A stretch of 64,000 nt of DNA from Stella humosa (GTDB taxonomy: Bacteria; Pseudomonadota; Alphaproteobacteria; ATCC43930; Allostellaceae). This document shows positions 28,056 through 37,027 of this stretch, piece by piece; position 1 is the stretch's first letter, and every line of letters starts with the position of its first letter. A model generated the notes under the pieces. That model was not told the DNA's origin, did not search any database, and was given only the letters and a program-made list of their open reading frames with translations. The translations under genes were made by a program, and so were the position numbers. Location of the stretch: assembly GCF_006738645.1 (NCBI RefSeq), contig NZ_AP019700.1, forward strand, positions 2,058,001 to 2,122,000, given 5' to 3'.

Positions 28056-29680
28056 GCGGCGGCCGTGCGTCCATTGGCTAGCTGGGCCAGCGCGTCGGGC
28101 GTGTCGACGTCGACCAGGATGCCGGCCTCGCCCGTCTCGACCTCGACCACCTGGTCGGCATGGGCGGCAAGGAGGCCGCGGGCGCCGACGTCGCCCTCGA
28201 TCGCCAGCATCTCGGCGAAGAAGCGCCTGGACCAGAGGATTGGGTTGCCGCGCCGGCCGGCCACCGTCGGCACGCAGATGGCGCGGCCCTCGACCGGGTT
28301 CCAGGCGGCGACCAGCCGGTCGAGCACGGCCGGTGGCACCAGCGGCATGTCGGCCAGGCACACCAGCGCGCCGTCGATATCCTTGGGCAGGGCCGCCAGG
28401 CCGGCCTTCAGCGAGGTGGCGAGCCCGTGGGCGAAATCCGGGTTGTGGGCGAAGGCGACCGGCTGGCCGGCCAGGGCCTGGCGGACGGCATCGGGGTCGT
28501 GCCCGGTCACCACCACGACCGGCCGCGCCTTGGAGGCAAGGGCGGCTTCGACCGCGTGGGCCACCATCGGCCGGCCGTCGACCGGCACCACCATCTTGTT
28601 GGCGGCACCCATGCGGGTGGAGCGACCGGCGGCCAGCACCAATGCTGCGATGCGCGGCGCGCGCGGGGCGGCCGGCGTGCCATCCTCGGCCCGCGGCTGC
28701 GGCCGGGTCGGGATCTCGGCCAGCAGGCCGCCCGATCCCATGGCCATGATGGCGCGGCGGTCGACCGGGATGCCGGCGGCCAGCCGCTGCAGCACCCAGT
28801 CAAAGCCGTTCAGCTTGGGCGAGCGGGCGCAGCCGGGCAGGCCGAGTACGGGAACGGCACCGATCCGCGCCAGCAGCAGCAGGTTGCCGGGGTCGACCGG
28901 CATGCCGAAATGCTCGACCACGCCGCCCGCCTGCTCGATGCCGGCGGGCAGCACGTCGCGGCGGTCGACGATGGCGGACGCACCGGCGACCAGGATCAGG
29001 TCGGCGCCGGCGTCGCGGGCGCGGGCCACCGCGTCTGCCACGGCGTCGGCCTCGTGGGCGGTGCGCCACTGGTCGGCCAGGCGGCCGCCGACCGAGGACA
29101 GGCGAGCCCGGGTGACCGCGACCGTCTTGTCGAGGATGCTTTCCTTCATCCCCGGCAGCCGGGTCTGGATCAGGATCGCCGCCAGCGGCCGATAGGGGGC
29201 GAGCCGCACCAGGGCCTCGCCCGCTGCCGCCAGGACGTCCTCCAGGGCCGGGCCGGGGGCGGCGAAGGGGATGATCTTGATGGTCGCCACCATCTGCCCG
29301 GTCTCGACGGCGGTGAAGGGCGGCAGGGTGGCGACGGTGATCGCCTCGTCGACGAGGTTCAGCGCATCGAGGCGAACGGGGTCGACGGCGGTCAGCCCCG
29401 GCTCCTCGGCGAACAGGTTCACCCGGCCCGTGAATGGCGCGCTGGCCGACAGGCCGCCGCCCGCCACCCGCTCGGCGATGCGCCGGGCGGCCTCGTTCTC
29501 GGGCACGTCGTCCGGGTCGAGACGAGCCGCGATCACCTGCTCGACCCCGGCTGCCGCCAGGTCGGCGACATCGGCCTCGGTCAGCACGCGCCCCTTCTTC
29601 AGGGTGCGCGCGCCGGCCTTGCGGCTGTGCGCCAGGATGGCGCCAACGGCGTCCGCGACGGGGAAGGGGCCGAAGCGCAT
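28052..29680 (-). CDS. molybdopterin-binding domain fused to MocA-type nucleotidyltransferase
   Basis: This 542-aa protein combines two domains. The N-terminal 340 residues (MRFGPFPVADAVGAILAHS onwards) resemble the MoeA/MoaB-like molybdopterin-binding domain, with LILVAGASAIVDRRDVLPAGIE near residue 222. The C-terminal part starts at ALVLAAGRSTRMGAANKM near 350 and is a GT-A nucleotidyltransferase like MocA, with the Asp of CLADMPLVPP near 445 for metal binding. Such a fusion is known in alphaproteobacteria as molybdopterin-binding/glycosyltransferase family 2 protein. It probably attaches CMP to the cofactor, the form used by CO dehydrogenase and xanthine dehydrogenase. Confidence 0.87.
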   Translation of the reverse strand: MRFGPFPVADAVGAILAHSRKAGARTLKKGRVLTEADVADLAAAGVEQVIAARLDPDDVPENEAARRIAERVAGGGLSASAPFTGRVNLFAEEPGLTAVDPVRLDALNLVDEAITVATLPPFTAVETGQMVATIKIIPFAAPGPALEDVLAAAGEALVRLAPYRPLAAILIQTRLPGMKESILDKTVAVTRARLSSVGGRLADQWRTAHEADAVADAVARARDAGADLILVAGASAIVDRRDVLPAGIEQAGGVVEHFGMPVDPGNLLLLARIGAVPVLGLPGCARSPKLNGFDWVLQRLAAGIPVDRRAIMAMGSGGLLAEIPTRPQPRAEDGTPAAPRAPRIAALVLAAGRSTRMGAANKMVVPVDGRPMVAHAVEAALASKARPVVVVTGHDPDAVRQALAGQPVAFAHNPDFAHGLATSLKAGLAALPKDIDGALVCLADMPLVPPAVLDRLVAAWNPVEGRAICVPTVAGRRGNPILWSRRFFAEMLAIEGDVGARGLLAAHADQVVEVETGEAGILVDVDTPDALAQLANGRTAAA

Positions 29681-29689
29681 CGGGCCGCC

Positions 29690-30391
29690 CTATTCGGCCG
29701 GCTCGGTGTGCAGCGTCTGGGTGATCTTGGCCAGGATCGAGATGGCGATCTCGGCCGGCGAGATGGCGCCGATGTCGAGCCCGATGGGGGCGTCGATGCG
29801 GCCGATCTCGTTGTCACCGAAGCCCAGTGCCTTCAGCCGCTCGACGCGCGCGGCATGGGTGCGACGGCTGCCGAGTGCCCCGATATAGAAGGCGGGCGAG
29901 CGCAGGGCCACGGCCAGGGCCGGGTCGTCCAGCTTGGGGTCGTGCGTCAGCGTGACGACGGCAGTGCGCACGTCCGGCCGCACGCGCTCCATCGCCTCGT
30001 CCGGCCAGTCGGTATCGAGCGTCACCTGGGGGAAGCGGGCGTCGGTGGCAAAGCCGTGCCGCGGGTCGATGACGACCACCTGGAAGCCGCTGATGGCGGC
30101 CATCGGCACGAGCGGCTGTGCGATGTGCACGGCACCGACGACGACCAGCCGGCGCGGCGGGTTGTAGACGTTGACGAAGACCGGACCGGCAGGGGTCTCG
30201 ATCGTGCGGCTGCGGTCGTCGCGGAGCGCGGCGCGGGCCGCCGCCAGGGCGGCCTCGTCCAGCTCCAGCGCGCCCTGGCTGCGATCGGGCCAGACCAGCC
30301 GCTCGGCGCCCGATGCCAAGTGCGTGGCCAGGGCCACGGGGTCCTTGGCGGCCCGCGTGCGGCGCAGGACGTCCAGCGTGTCGGTCTTCAT
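29690..30391 (-). CDS. XdhC C-terminal (Rossmann) domain protein
   Basis: This 233-aa protein matches the C-terminal XdhC domain, which binds and protects the molybdenum cofactor before insertion. The nucleotide-type fold begins at RRLVVVGAVHIAQPLVPMAAI near residue 78, followed by VVVIDPRHGFATDARF near 105, VTLTHDPKLDDPAL near 147 and the closing GLDIGAISPAEIAISILAKI. The N-terminal XdhC domain that usually shares the chain is encoded by the gene just upstream, with a 4-bp overlap. The two products presumably work together. Confidence 0.88.
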   Translation of the reverse strand: MKTDTLDVLRRTRAAKDPVALATHLASGAERLVWPDRSQGALELDEAALAAARAALRDDRSRTIETPAGPVFVNVYNPPRRLVVVGAVHIAQPLVPMAAISGFQVVVIDPRHGFATDARFPQVTLDTDWPDEAMERVRPDVRTAVVTLTHDPKLDDPALAVALRSPAFYIGALGSRRTHAARVERLKALGFGDNEIGRIDAPIGLDIGAISPAEIAISILAKITQTLHTEPAE

Positions 30392-30705
30392 TCGACGCGC
30401 TCGACGAAGACCTGGACCTTGCCGCCGCAGGCCAAGCCTACGTCCCAGGCCTGTTCGTTGCTGATGCCGAAATCGAGCAGGCGGGGCTTGCCGTCGCCGA
30501 TGCAGTCCAGCGCCTCGCGCACGACCGCACCCTCGATGCAGCCGCCCGAGACGGAGCCGACGAAGGCGCCGGCATCGTCGACCGCCAACTGGCTGCCGAC
30601 GGGCCGGGGCGAGGATCCCCAGGTGACGACGACCGTGGCCAGCGCCACGCCCTTGCCGCCGGCGCGCCAGGCTGCGGCCTGGTCCAGGATATCGGGCTCG
30701 TTCAT
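30388..30705 (-). CDS. XdhC/CoxI N-terminal domain protein
   Basis: This 105-aa protein is the stand-alone N-terminal half of XdhC (XdhC_CoxI family). It shows ALATVVVTWGSSPRPVGSQLAV near residue 21 and the conserved cysteine motif GSVSGGCIEGAVVREA near 50. XdhC delivers sulfurated molybdenum cofactor to xanthine-dehydrogenase-type enzymes. Both start and stop overlap neighbours by 4 bp, so it is translated as part of a tight chain with the CoxE-type and XdhC-C genes. Confidence 0.88.
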   Translation of the reverse strand: MNEPDILDQAAAWRAGGKGVALATVVVTWGSSPRPVGSQLAVDDAGAFVGSVSGGCIEGAVVREALDCIGDGKPRLLDFGISNEQAWDVGLACGGKVQVFVERVE

Positions 30706-31946
30706 GCGCGCGCGGCCTCCTTCCAGCGGGTGATCTCGGCGGCGTTGACCGGGGCCGGGCGGCCCAGGGCCTGGGCCAGCATGCCGAGGCTATCCAGGTT
30801 GTGGATGGGTCGAAACTCGTCGACATGGGGCATCATCGCCCGCATCCCCTGAGACTTGGGCGCGAAGGCGTCATAGCGCAACAGGGGGTTGAGCCAGATC
30901 AGCCGCCGACAGGACTTGTGCAGCCGCTCCATCTCGACCGCCAGCCCGTCGGCGGCGTCGCGATCGAGGCCATCGGTGATCAGCAGCACGACGGCACCCT
31001 GGCCCAGCACCCGGCGCGACCATTCGAGGTTGAAGCGGTGCAGTGACTGGCCGATGCGTGTGCCGCCCGACCAGTCGTCGACCATCTCGGTGATGCGGGC
31101 CAGCGCCAGGTCGATGTCGCGATGGCGCAGGTAGCGGGTGACGTTGGTCAGCCGTGTGCCGAACAGGAACGTGTGCACGCGGTCGCGATCGTTGGTCAGC
31201 GCGTGCAGGAAATGCAGCAGCATCCGCGAATAGCGCGCCATCGAGCCCGAGATGTCGCACAGCACCACCAGCGGCGGGTGCCGCCGCCGGCGCTCCTTGC
31301 GCTTCAGCGGGATGGTGCCGGCGCCCGAGCGCAAGGCCGCGCGCAGGGTCGCCCGCAGGTCGGCCCTGGCACCCCTTGGATCGGGGTGGAAGCGGCGGGT
31401 CGGCACGTCCATGATCGGCAGCCGCATGCGCGAGATGACGGCCTTGGCCTGCGCCACCTCCTCGGCCGACATCGCCTCGAAATCCATCGACTGGATCAGC
31501 TCGCGGTCGGACCAGGTGAGCGTGGCATCGATCTCGATCTCCTGCTCCTCGCGCTCGCGCGTCCGGTTGGGCCCGTCCTTGCCGTGCAGGGCCTCGGCGA
31601 CGCGGCGCGAGAGCTGCTCCTGCTCCTCCTCGTCCTTGCGGCCGACATTGGGCAGCAGCAGGCCCATCATCTTTTCCAGCAGTTCCGGATTGCGCCAGAA
31701 GACGTGGAACGCCTGGTCGAACAGCTCGCGATGCTCCTGCCGGTTCACGAACACGGCATGCAGCGTCCAGTAGAAGTCGCGCCGGTTGGTCAGGCCCACG
31801 GCGGTGACCGCGTTCACCGCATCGATCACCTTGCCGGGGCCGATCGGCAGGCCCGCCGCCCGCAGCGCGCGGGCGAAATGCATCAGGTTGGGGACGAGGC
31901 TGCCGCCGAAATCGTCGCGGTCGGGCGGCCGGCGCGGGGCGTCCAT
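30702..31946 (-). CDS. CoxE-type VWA-domain protein
   Basis: This 414-aa protein belongs to the CoxE family needed, together with the CoxD ATPase, to assemble the active-site metal cluster of aerobic CO dehydrogenase. The C-terminal half is a von Willebrand A domain with a MIDAS motif DISGSMARYS near residue 232, the Thr in the GGTRIGQSL segment near 290, and ITDGLDRDAADG near 322. The N-terminal part is helical and holds a charged region (RTREREEQEIEID). It lies 5 bp after CoxD and overlaps the XdhC-N gene by 4 bp. Confidence 0.9.
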   Translation of the reverse strand: MDAPRRPPDRDDFGGSLVPNLMHFARALRAAGLPIGPGKVIDAVNAVTAVGLTNRRDFYWTLHAVFVNRQEHRELFDQAFHVFWRNPELLEKMMGLLLPNVGRKDEEEQEQLSRRVAEALHGKDGPNRTREREEQEIEIDATLTWSDRELIQSMDFEAMSAEEVAQAKAVISRMRLPIMDVPTRRFHPDPRGARADLRATLRAALRSGAGTIPLKRKERRRRHPPLVVLCDISGSMARYSRMLLHFLHALTNDRDRVHTFLFGTRLTNVTRYLRHRDIDLALARITEMVDDWSGGTRIGQSLHRFNLEWSRRVLGQGAVVLLITDGLDRDAADGLAVEMERLHKSCRRLIWLNPLLRYDAFAPKSQGMRAMMPHVDEFRPIHNLDSLGMLAQALGRPAPVNAAEITRWKEAARA

Positions 31947-31951
31947 CGTGC

Positions 31952-32866
31952 TCAGGCCGCGCCGCTGGCGGCCACTTCCGCCTTCACCTGGTTGAGGATG
32001 CGGGTGGCCTCGCTGCCCTGGATGCGGGCGATGTCGTCCTGGTACTTGAGCAGCGTGCCCAGCGTGTCGTTCACCGTGTCGCGGTCCAGCTCGAAGGCGT
32101 CGAGCTGCATCAGGGCATGGGTCCAGTCGATCGTCTCGGCCACGCCCGGCAGCTTGAACAGGTCCATCTTGCGCAGCGCCTGGACGAAGGCAACGACCTG
32201 CTTCGACAGGGCCTCGCCGGCACCCGGGCAGCGCACCTTCAGGATCTGCGCCTCGCGCGCGGCCGAGGGATAGTCGACCCAGTAGTAGAAGCAGCGGCGC
32301 TTCAGGGCGTCGTGGATCTCGCGCGTGCGGTTGGAGGTGACGATGACGATCGGCGGGGCCGGCGCCTTGATCGTGCCGATCTCGGGGATCGTCACCTGGT
32401 AGTCCGACAGGACCTCCAGCAGGTAGGCCTCGAACGGCTCGTCGGTGCGGTCCAGCTCGTCGATCAGCAGCACCGGCGGGCCGGCGGCGTCGGGTTCAAG
32501 CGCCTGCAGCAACGGCCGGCGGATGAGGAAGCGGTCGGAGAAGATCTCGTCCTCGATGCCCTCGCGCTTCGCGCCCGATGCCTCGCCCAGGCGGATCTCG
32601 ATCATCTGCCGGGCATAGTTCCATTCGTAGACGGCCGAGGCGATGTCCAGCCCCTCATAGCATTGCAGCCGGATCAGCTTGCGGCCGAGGGCGGCGGCCA
32701 GAACCTTGGCGATCTCGGTCTTGCCGACGCCGGCCTCGCCCTCAAGGAAAAGCGGTCGGCCGAGCGACAGGGCCAGATAGACGGCGGTGGCGAGGCTGCG
32801 GTCGGCGACATAGTTGGCCTGGCCGAGCAGGGCCAGCGTCTCGTCGACGGAGGCGGGAAGCGACAT
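31952..32866 (-). CDS. CoxD-type MoxR AAA+ ATPase
   Basis: This 304-aa MoxR-family AAA+ ATPase has Walker A GEAGVGKTE near residue 44, Walker B VLLIDELDRTDEPFE near 128 and sensor 1 VIVTSNRTREIHDALKRRC near 172. CoxD in Oligotropha partially unfolds apo-CO dehydrogenase so that sulfur and copper can be inserted. The N-terminal ATG at 32866 is preferred over the upstream GTG/ATG region at 32929 because homology starts with MSLPASVDET. It is the first gene of the maturation operon; the 128-bp gap before it should hold the promoter. Confidence 0.92.
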   Translation of the reverse strand: MSLPASVDETLALLGQANYVADRSLATAVYLALSLGRPLFLEGEAGVGKTEIAKVLAAALGRKLIRLQCYEGLDIASAVYEWNYARQMIEIRLGEASGAKREGIEDEIFSDRFLIRRPLLQALEPDAAGPPVLLIDELDRTDEPFEAYLLEVLSDYQVTIPEIGTIKAPAPPIVIVTSNRTREIHDALKRRCFYYWVDYPSAAREAQILKVRCPGAGEALSKQVVAFVQALRKMDLFKLPGVAETIDWTHALMQLDAFELDRDTVNDTLGTLLKYQDDIARIQGSEATRILNQVKAEVAASGAA

Positions 32867-32994
32867 GAGCGGATGGACCTTTCGCGGGGCAACCGGCCGC
32901 CCGGCGCAGGATGAGGCGCCGGCGGGCATGCGGCCGTTCGGGAATCTAGGGGAAAGCTAGTGGCTCGGCGGCCGGCATGCAACGCGGCGGGCGG

Positions 32995-35154
32995 TCAAGG
33001 TTCGCCATAGGCCTGCATTTGCCGCAGGGTGGCCTCCGGCACCCGGTGGGCGTCGGCCGCCTGGCGGGCGTCGCGCGCGATCCGGGACGCCAGGTCATCC
33101 GGCAGGTCATGCGGGCGCCCATCGACCGCGGCCCGCATCGTGGGCGTGCCGCGGTGCGGGCGATCGAGGGCGAATTCCAGGCCGTTGGCGTCGTCCGCCA
33201 GACGGGCCGTCAGGCGCTCCTGGTCGATTTCCAGCATCAGGTTGCCCGAGACGGCGGCGGCCAGGCCAAGGTTCAAGGCGGCGGCCGCCATGGTCAGCCG
33301 GCCACCGCTCAAGGCGTCGGTCGCCCGGACGGTGCCGCCGGCCGCGGAAAAGCGCGCATCCTCCAGGACGGGGCCGCCTTGGTCCAGGCGGAAGGTGACG
33401 GTGCCATCGGTCAGGGGCAGGCCCATGTCGACCAGCCCGACCGACAGGGTCTGCGGCCCGGCCGTCGTGGGCGGGACCAGCCGGTCAAGGGCGACCACCC
33501 CATTCACGCGCTCCACCCGTCCGATGGGCAGGGTCGCGGCCACTTCGCGCAGCAGTAGGCGGCCACCGCCGGACAGGCCGTCCTGGGTCCAGGCGACCTC
33601 TGCCCGCCCCGCGACCTGCCCGTGCGGGGCCTCGGCGATGGCGGCCAGCGCAGGCGACAGGCGGGTGAGGTCGCCGGCAGCACCCAGATCGAGCGGGCGC
33701 AGCCGCAGGGCCGCCCGCCCGACGCCCGGGCCGGCGGCCTCCCCTTCGATGTCGATGGCGACTGGACTGCCGCCCAGCCGGCCGGTGAAGGACAGGGCCG
33801 CCGGTCCGCCATTGCCGGACAGGGCGAGCGGCAGGGGGGCGAACCAGGGCGGGGCGGCGGTCGAGGCCAGGCTCCGCGCGGTCAGGTCGAAGCGCAGCGG
33901 GCCTTCCTCCCAATGGACCACCAGGGCCACGTCCTCTGCGCGCAGTGCGCGGGCTGGCACGACCAGGCGCGGAATGCGCAGTTCGGACCGGCCGCGGGCG
34001 CCGTCGCCGCCAAGGCTGCCGTCGATCGCGAGCGTGCCGTCCTCGATGCGGGCCGGGCCGGCCGCGGTCGCCAGCATGGTCGGCCGCAGCGCCAGGCGCA
34101 GCGCATGGACCAGGCGCAGGCTGTCGGCATCGGCGATCAGGCGCAGGGCCGGCGCATCGCCCGGCATGATGCGGGCATCCAGCGACAGCGGGGTAGCACC
34201 GCGCACCGGCCGGTCGAGGAACGCGATGCTGCCGGGCCGCGCCAGCCGCAGCGCGATGCTGCCGTCGGCCTCGGCCGCCACGTCAAAGCCGCTTTCCACC
34301 GTGAAGCGGCGGCCGTCCAGGTCGATACCGGCCAACGACGCCAGGGCCGTGCCGCCGGTGGAGACCAGGCGCAGGCGCGCACGCTCCAGCCCGCTGCCGT
34401 CGGGCGCCCGGCCGCCGGCCTGCACGTCGAGGTCGACCAGGGGCAGGGGGCCGTCGCTGCGGGCGACGGAAACCGCCCCCGCCAGCCCCTCCAGCGTCAG
34501 GCCGGGCAGGCGCAGGACCGCCTCGCGCACCTGGAGGCGCACGGCTGTGCGGCCGGCATCGTCCGGCGAGAGGCGGAACTCGCCGCCGAAGGCACCGGCG
34601 ATGCTGGTGGCGACGACGGACACCGCGCCCTCGAGCGCGCCCGATGGCGTCTGTACCAGCGACCCGCGCAGGGTGGCGTTCCAGTCGCCGCCGGGCGCGC
34701 CCAGCGCGACCTTTGCCTCGCCGAATTCGATATGGGCGATGCGCAGCCCGCTCGCGGTGCGCAGCGCCGCCTCGGCCCGTGCCATCGCCGATGCCGTCTC
34801 TCGTGCGCCGCCCTGCAGCGCCAGGCCTTCCAGCGTCAGCGAGTAAAGATCGCCGCGGAGCGCCGCCAGCGGCGTGTAGCGCAGGATGACGCGCTCGGCC
34901 GATACGGTCGCCAGGCGAAGCTGCTCGATGCGTGTCTCGAACGGGCCGACCCGGCGCACGTCCAGCGTCGTATCGGGAAAGCCCTGGGCCGCGAAATGCC
35001 CAATCAGCACCCGCTCGACGATCCAGGGGGCGGCCAGCCAGCCCCCGGCCAGAAGCAGGGCGGCGCCTACCACCACCTGCCATCGGCGCCGTCGCCGGGG
35101 CGGCCGATCGCCGCCCGTGGCTTGGTCATCCTGCTGTCGATCCCCGAGCCGCAT
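32995..35154 (-). CDS. YdbH-like AsmA-superfamily envelope protein
   Basis: This 719-aa protein has one N-terminal membrane anchor (WQVVVGAALLLAGGWLAAPWIVERVL) after a basic cytoplasmic tail, followed by a very long beta-rich periplasmic region. The C-terminal segment (GVVALDRLVPPTTAGPQTLSV, then GLPLTDGTVTFRL and FSAAGGTVRA) matches the YdbH family, which with TamB and YhdP moves phospholipids between the inner and outer membranes of E. coli. The last 80 residues diverge from that family. A YnbE-type partner gene was not found beside it. Confidence 0.78.
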   Translation of the reverse strand: MRLGDRQQDDQATGGDRPPRRRRRWQVVVGAALLLAGGWLAAPWIVERVLIGHFAAQGFPDTTLDVRRVGPFETRIEQLRLATVSAERVILRYTPLAALRGDLYSLTLEGLALQGGARETASAMARAEAALRTASGLRIAHIEFGEAKVALGAPGGDWNATLRGSLVQTPSGALEGAVSVVATSIAGAFGGEFRLSPDDAGRTAVRLQVREAVLRLPGLTLEGLAGAVSVARSDGPLPLVDLDVQAGGRAPDGSGLERARLRLVSTGGTALASLAGIDLDGRRFTVESGFDVAAEADGSIALRLARPGSIAFLDRPVRGATPLSLDARIMPGDAPALRLIADADSLRLVHALRLALRPTMLATAAGPARIEDGTLAIDGSLGGDGARGRSELRIPRLVVPARALRAEDVALVVHWEEGPLRFDLTARSLASTAAPPWFAPLPLALSGNGGPAALSFTGRLGGSPVAIDIEGEAAGPGVGRAALRLRPLDLGAAGDLTRLSPALAAIAEAPHGQVAGRAEVAWTQDGLSGGGRLLLREVAATLPIGRVERVNGVVALDRLVPPTTAGPQTLSVGLVDMGLPLTDGTVTFRLDQGGPVLEDARFSAAGGTVRATDALSGGRLTMAAAALNLGLAAAVSGNLMLEIDQERLTARLADDANGLEFALDRPHRGTPTMRAAVDGRPHDLPDDLASRIARDARQAADAHRVPEATLRQMQAYGEP

Positions 35155-35184
35155 CGCCGCCTCGCTGATCCTTTGCCCGATCGC

Positions 35185-35202
35185 CTACACTTTGTAGTGT
35201 AG
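35185..35202. promoter_or_regulatory. perfect inverted repeat upstream of the YdbH-like gene
   Basis: CTACACT-TTGT-AGTGTAG has perfect 7-bp arms and a 4-base centre. It lies 31-48 bp before the YdbH-like start codon. On the minus strand the left arm supplies TACACT, a possible -10 hexamer, so a protein bound here would block or replace RNA polymerase. No candidate repressor gene is adjacent. Confidence 0.45.
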
Positions 35203-35263
35203 CGCAACCCCGGCATTGGACCAGCAAGACGCGTGCCCCCGGGGCAAGGGCGTCAGGCGCGTG

Positions 35264-36202
35264 TCAGGACAGCGCGCGCTTCATCGCGTCGCAGACGAAG
35301 GCCTGGGCCGCCACGGCGTCGTCGATCGCCGGCGTCAGGCCGAAAAAGCCGTGGATCATGCCGGCATACTCCCGCTCCTCGACGGCCACCCCGGCCGCGC
35401 GCAGGGCCGCGGCATAGCGGATGCCGTCGTCGCGCAGCACGTCGCATTCGGCCGTCACCACCAGGGCAGGGGCGACGCCGGCCAGGTCGGGGGCATGGAT
35501 CGGCGAGGCGCGCCAGTCCCGCGCGTCCTCGATCCCGTTCAGGTAGTGGCCACGGAACCACTCCATGGCGCCGCGCGTCAGCATGCCGAAGCCCGTGGCA
35601 TAGCGCTCGAAGCTGTCACCGGTCAGATGGTAGTCGGCAACCGGGTAGATCAGCGCCTGCAGCCGGATCGCCGGCCCGCCGGCATCGCGCGCCATGAGCG
35701 CCACCACGGCTGCCAGGTTGGCCCCGGCGCTGTCGCCGGTCACCGCGATGCGGGTGCCGTCGGCGCCGAGGCCGGCCGCCGCCCCGGCAATCCACAAGAG
35801 GGCGGCCCAGGAATCCTCGACCGCGGCGGGAAAGCGGTTCTCCGGCCCCATGCGATAGTCGACCGAGAGCACCAGCGCCTCGGCCCCGGCGCAGAGATTG
35901 CGGCAGATGACATCGTGGGTGTCGAGATTGCCGATGACGTGGCCGCCGCCGTGGAAATAGACCACGACCGGTAGCTTTCCGGCCGCCGATGGCGGCCAGT
36001 AGAGGCGCACGGGGATGCTGCCGGCCGGGCCCGGGATGGCGCGATCCTCCGTGCGGCCGATCGCAGCCGGCACGGTGCCGCGTGCCTTGATCATCGTCTC
36101 CATCTGCAGGCGCCCTTCCGCGGGCGTCAGCGATTCCAGCGGCGGCAGGTTGGCCTCGGCCAGCGCCTTCAGCGCCTGCTGGATCTGCGGATGCAAGCTC
36201 AT
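35264..36202 (-). CDS. alpha/beta-hydrolase of the HSL esterase family
   Basis: This 312-aa carboxylesterase has the HGGG oxyanion motif (YFHGGGHVIG near residue 80), the nucleophile elbow GDSAGAN near 155, an Asp in VTAECDVLRDDG near 250 and His in MIHGFFGL near 282, which are the marks of the hormone-sensitive-lipase family. It lies in tandem with a GntR regulator whose stop overlaps its start by 4 bp. It may hydrolyse an ester imported or produced by the divergent catabolic operon, such as the product of the Baeyer-Villiger-type oxygenase (inference). Confidence 0.92.
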   Translation of the reverse strand: MSLHPQIQQALKALAEANLPPLESLTPAEGRLQMETMIKARGTVPAAIGRTEDRAIPGPAGSIPVRLYWPPSAAGKLPVVVYFHGGGHVIGNLDTHDVICRNLCAGAEALVLSVDYRMGPENRFPAAVEDSWAALLWIAGAAAGLGADGTRIAVTGDSAGANLAAVVALMARDAGGPAIRLQALIYPVADYHLTGDSFERYATGFGMLTRGAMEWFRGHYLNGIEDARDWRASPIHAPDLAGVAPALVVTAECDVLRDDGIRYAAALRAAGVAVEEREYAGMIHGFFGLTPAIDDAVAAQAFVCDAMKRALS

Positions 36203-36969
36203 TTGCTTCCCCTCCTGTGCCCGGCCGTCTTCTGCCCGGCCGGGCGTGGGTCGAACGGAACGACGGTACCGTCATCCAGGATATCGCGGGTGATGTAGCC
36301 ATAGAACACCGGCGGTATCGGCCGGCGCAGGATGTTGAAGCCGACCAGCAGCATCTGGCTGCGCACGGCCGCCTCCGCCTCGTCCGGGTCACCCGCGCGG
36401 AACAGGCGCATGAAGCAGTCGTAGCAGAGGAGGATGCGCGACAGGGCGAGGTGCGGCCGCCCCAGGCGGCGGACATAGATGTCGATCAGCCCGTGCATCG
36501 CCGACCAGGTGCGGAACAGCGCCGAATTGGCCGAACGATACATCCCTTCGTGGAAGATCCAGTGCTGGTCGAAGAAGGTCTGCGCGTCGTCGGCGGCGAC
36601 GGCCGCCCGCATCTCCTCCAGCGTGGCCTCCAGCCGGGCGAACAGGGCTTCGTCTTTGCTGGCCGCCATCTGGCGCGCCACCATGCCGCTGACGACAGCG
36701 CGCATCACGATCATATCCTGCATGTCGTCGGCGGTGGGATCGACCACGAAGGCGCCGCGGCCGGGCTGGATGTCGACGAGGCCTTCGGCGGCCAGCGTCT
36801 TCAACGCCTCGCGCAGCGGTCCGCGGCTGATCTGGAACTGGCCGGCCAACTGGGTTTCCACCAGATGGGCGCCGGGCGCCAACTGCCCAGACCAGATCGC
36901 CGCCTCGAGCAGGGCCTTGGCCTTCGCCGCCAGGGACGGCGTGCGCGCGATTTCCTGGAATACGGCCAT
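36199..36969 (-). CDS. GntR-family regulator with FCD domain
   Basis: This 256-aa transcription regulator has an N-terminal winged helix (residues 8-75, with ISRGPLREALKTLAAEGLVDIQPGRGAFV) and an all-helical FCD ligand-binding domain. The FCD metal-binding residues are in the DQHWIFHEGMYRSANS region near 138 and in later His positions. GGGAG lies 6 bases before the ATG at 36969, which is preferred to the upstream ATG at 37035 that falls in the divergent promoter. Members of this group usually repress nearby catabolic genes and release DNA on binding an organic acid. Confidence 0.93.
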   Translation of the reverse strand: MAVFQEIARTPSLAAKAKALLEAAIWSGQLAPGAHLVETQLAGQFQISRGPLREALKTLAAEGLVDIQPGRGAFVVDPTADDMQDMIVMRAVVSGMVARQMAASKDEALFARLEATLEEMRAAVAADDAQTFFDQHWIFHEGMYRSANSALFRTWSAMHGLIDIYVRRLGRPHLALSRILLCYDCFMRLFRAGDPDEAEAAVRSQMLLVGFNILRRPIPPVFYGYITRDILDDGTVVPFDPRPAGQKTAGHRRGSK

Positions 36970-37027
36970 TCGCTGCTCCCGATCCTGCCGCCCGAGTGTT
37001 GGTCCTTCGATAGCGCATTTGTCGGCT

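Noticed and set aside
28160-30733. Long plus-strand open frames opposite the molybdenum maturation operon.
   Set aside because: They lack domains and mirror the codon bias of the real minus-strand genes.
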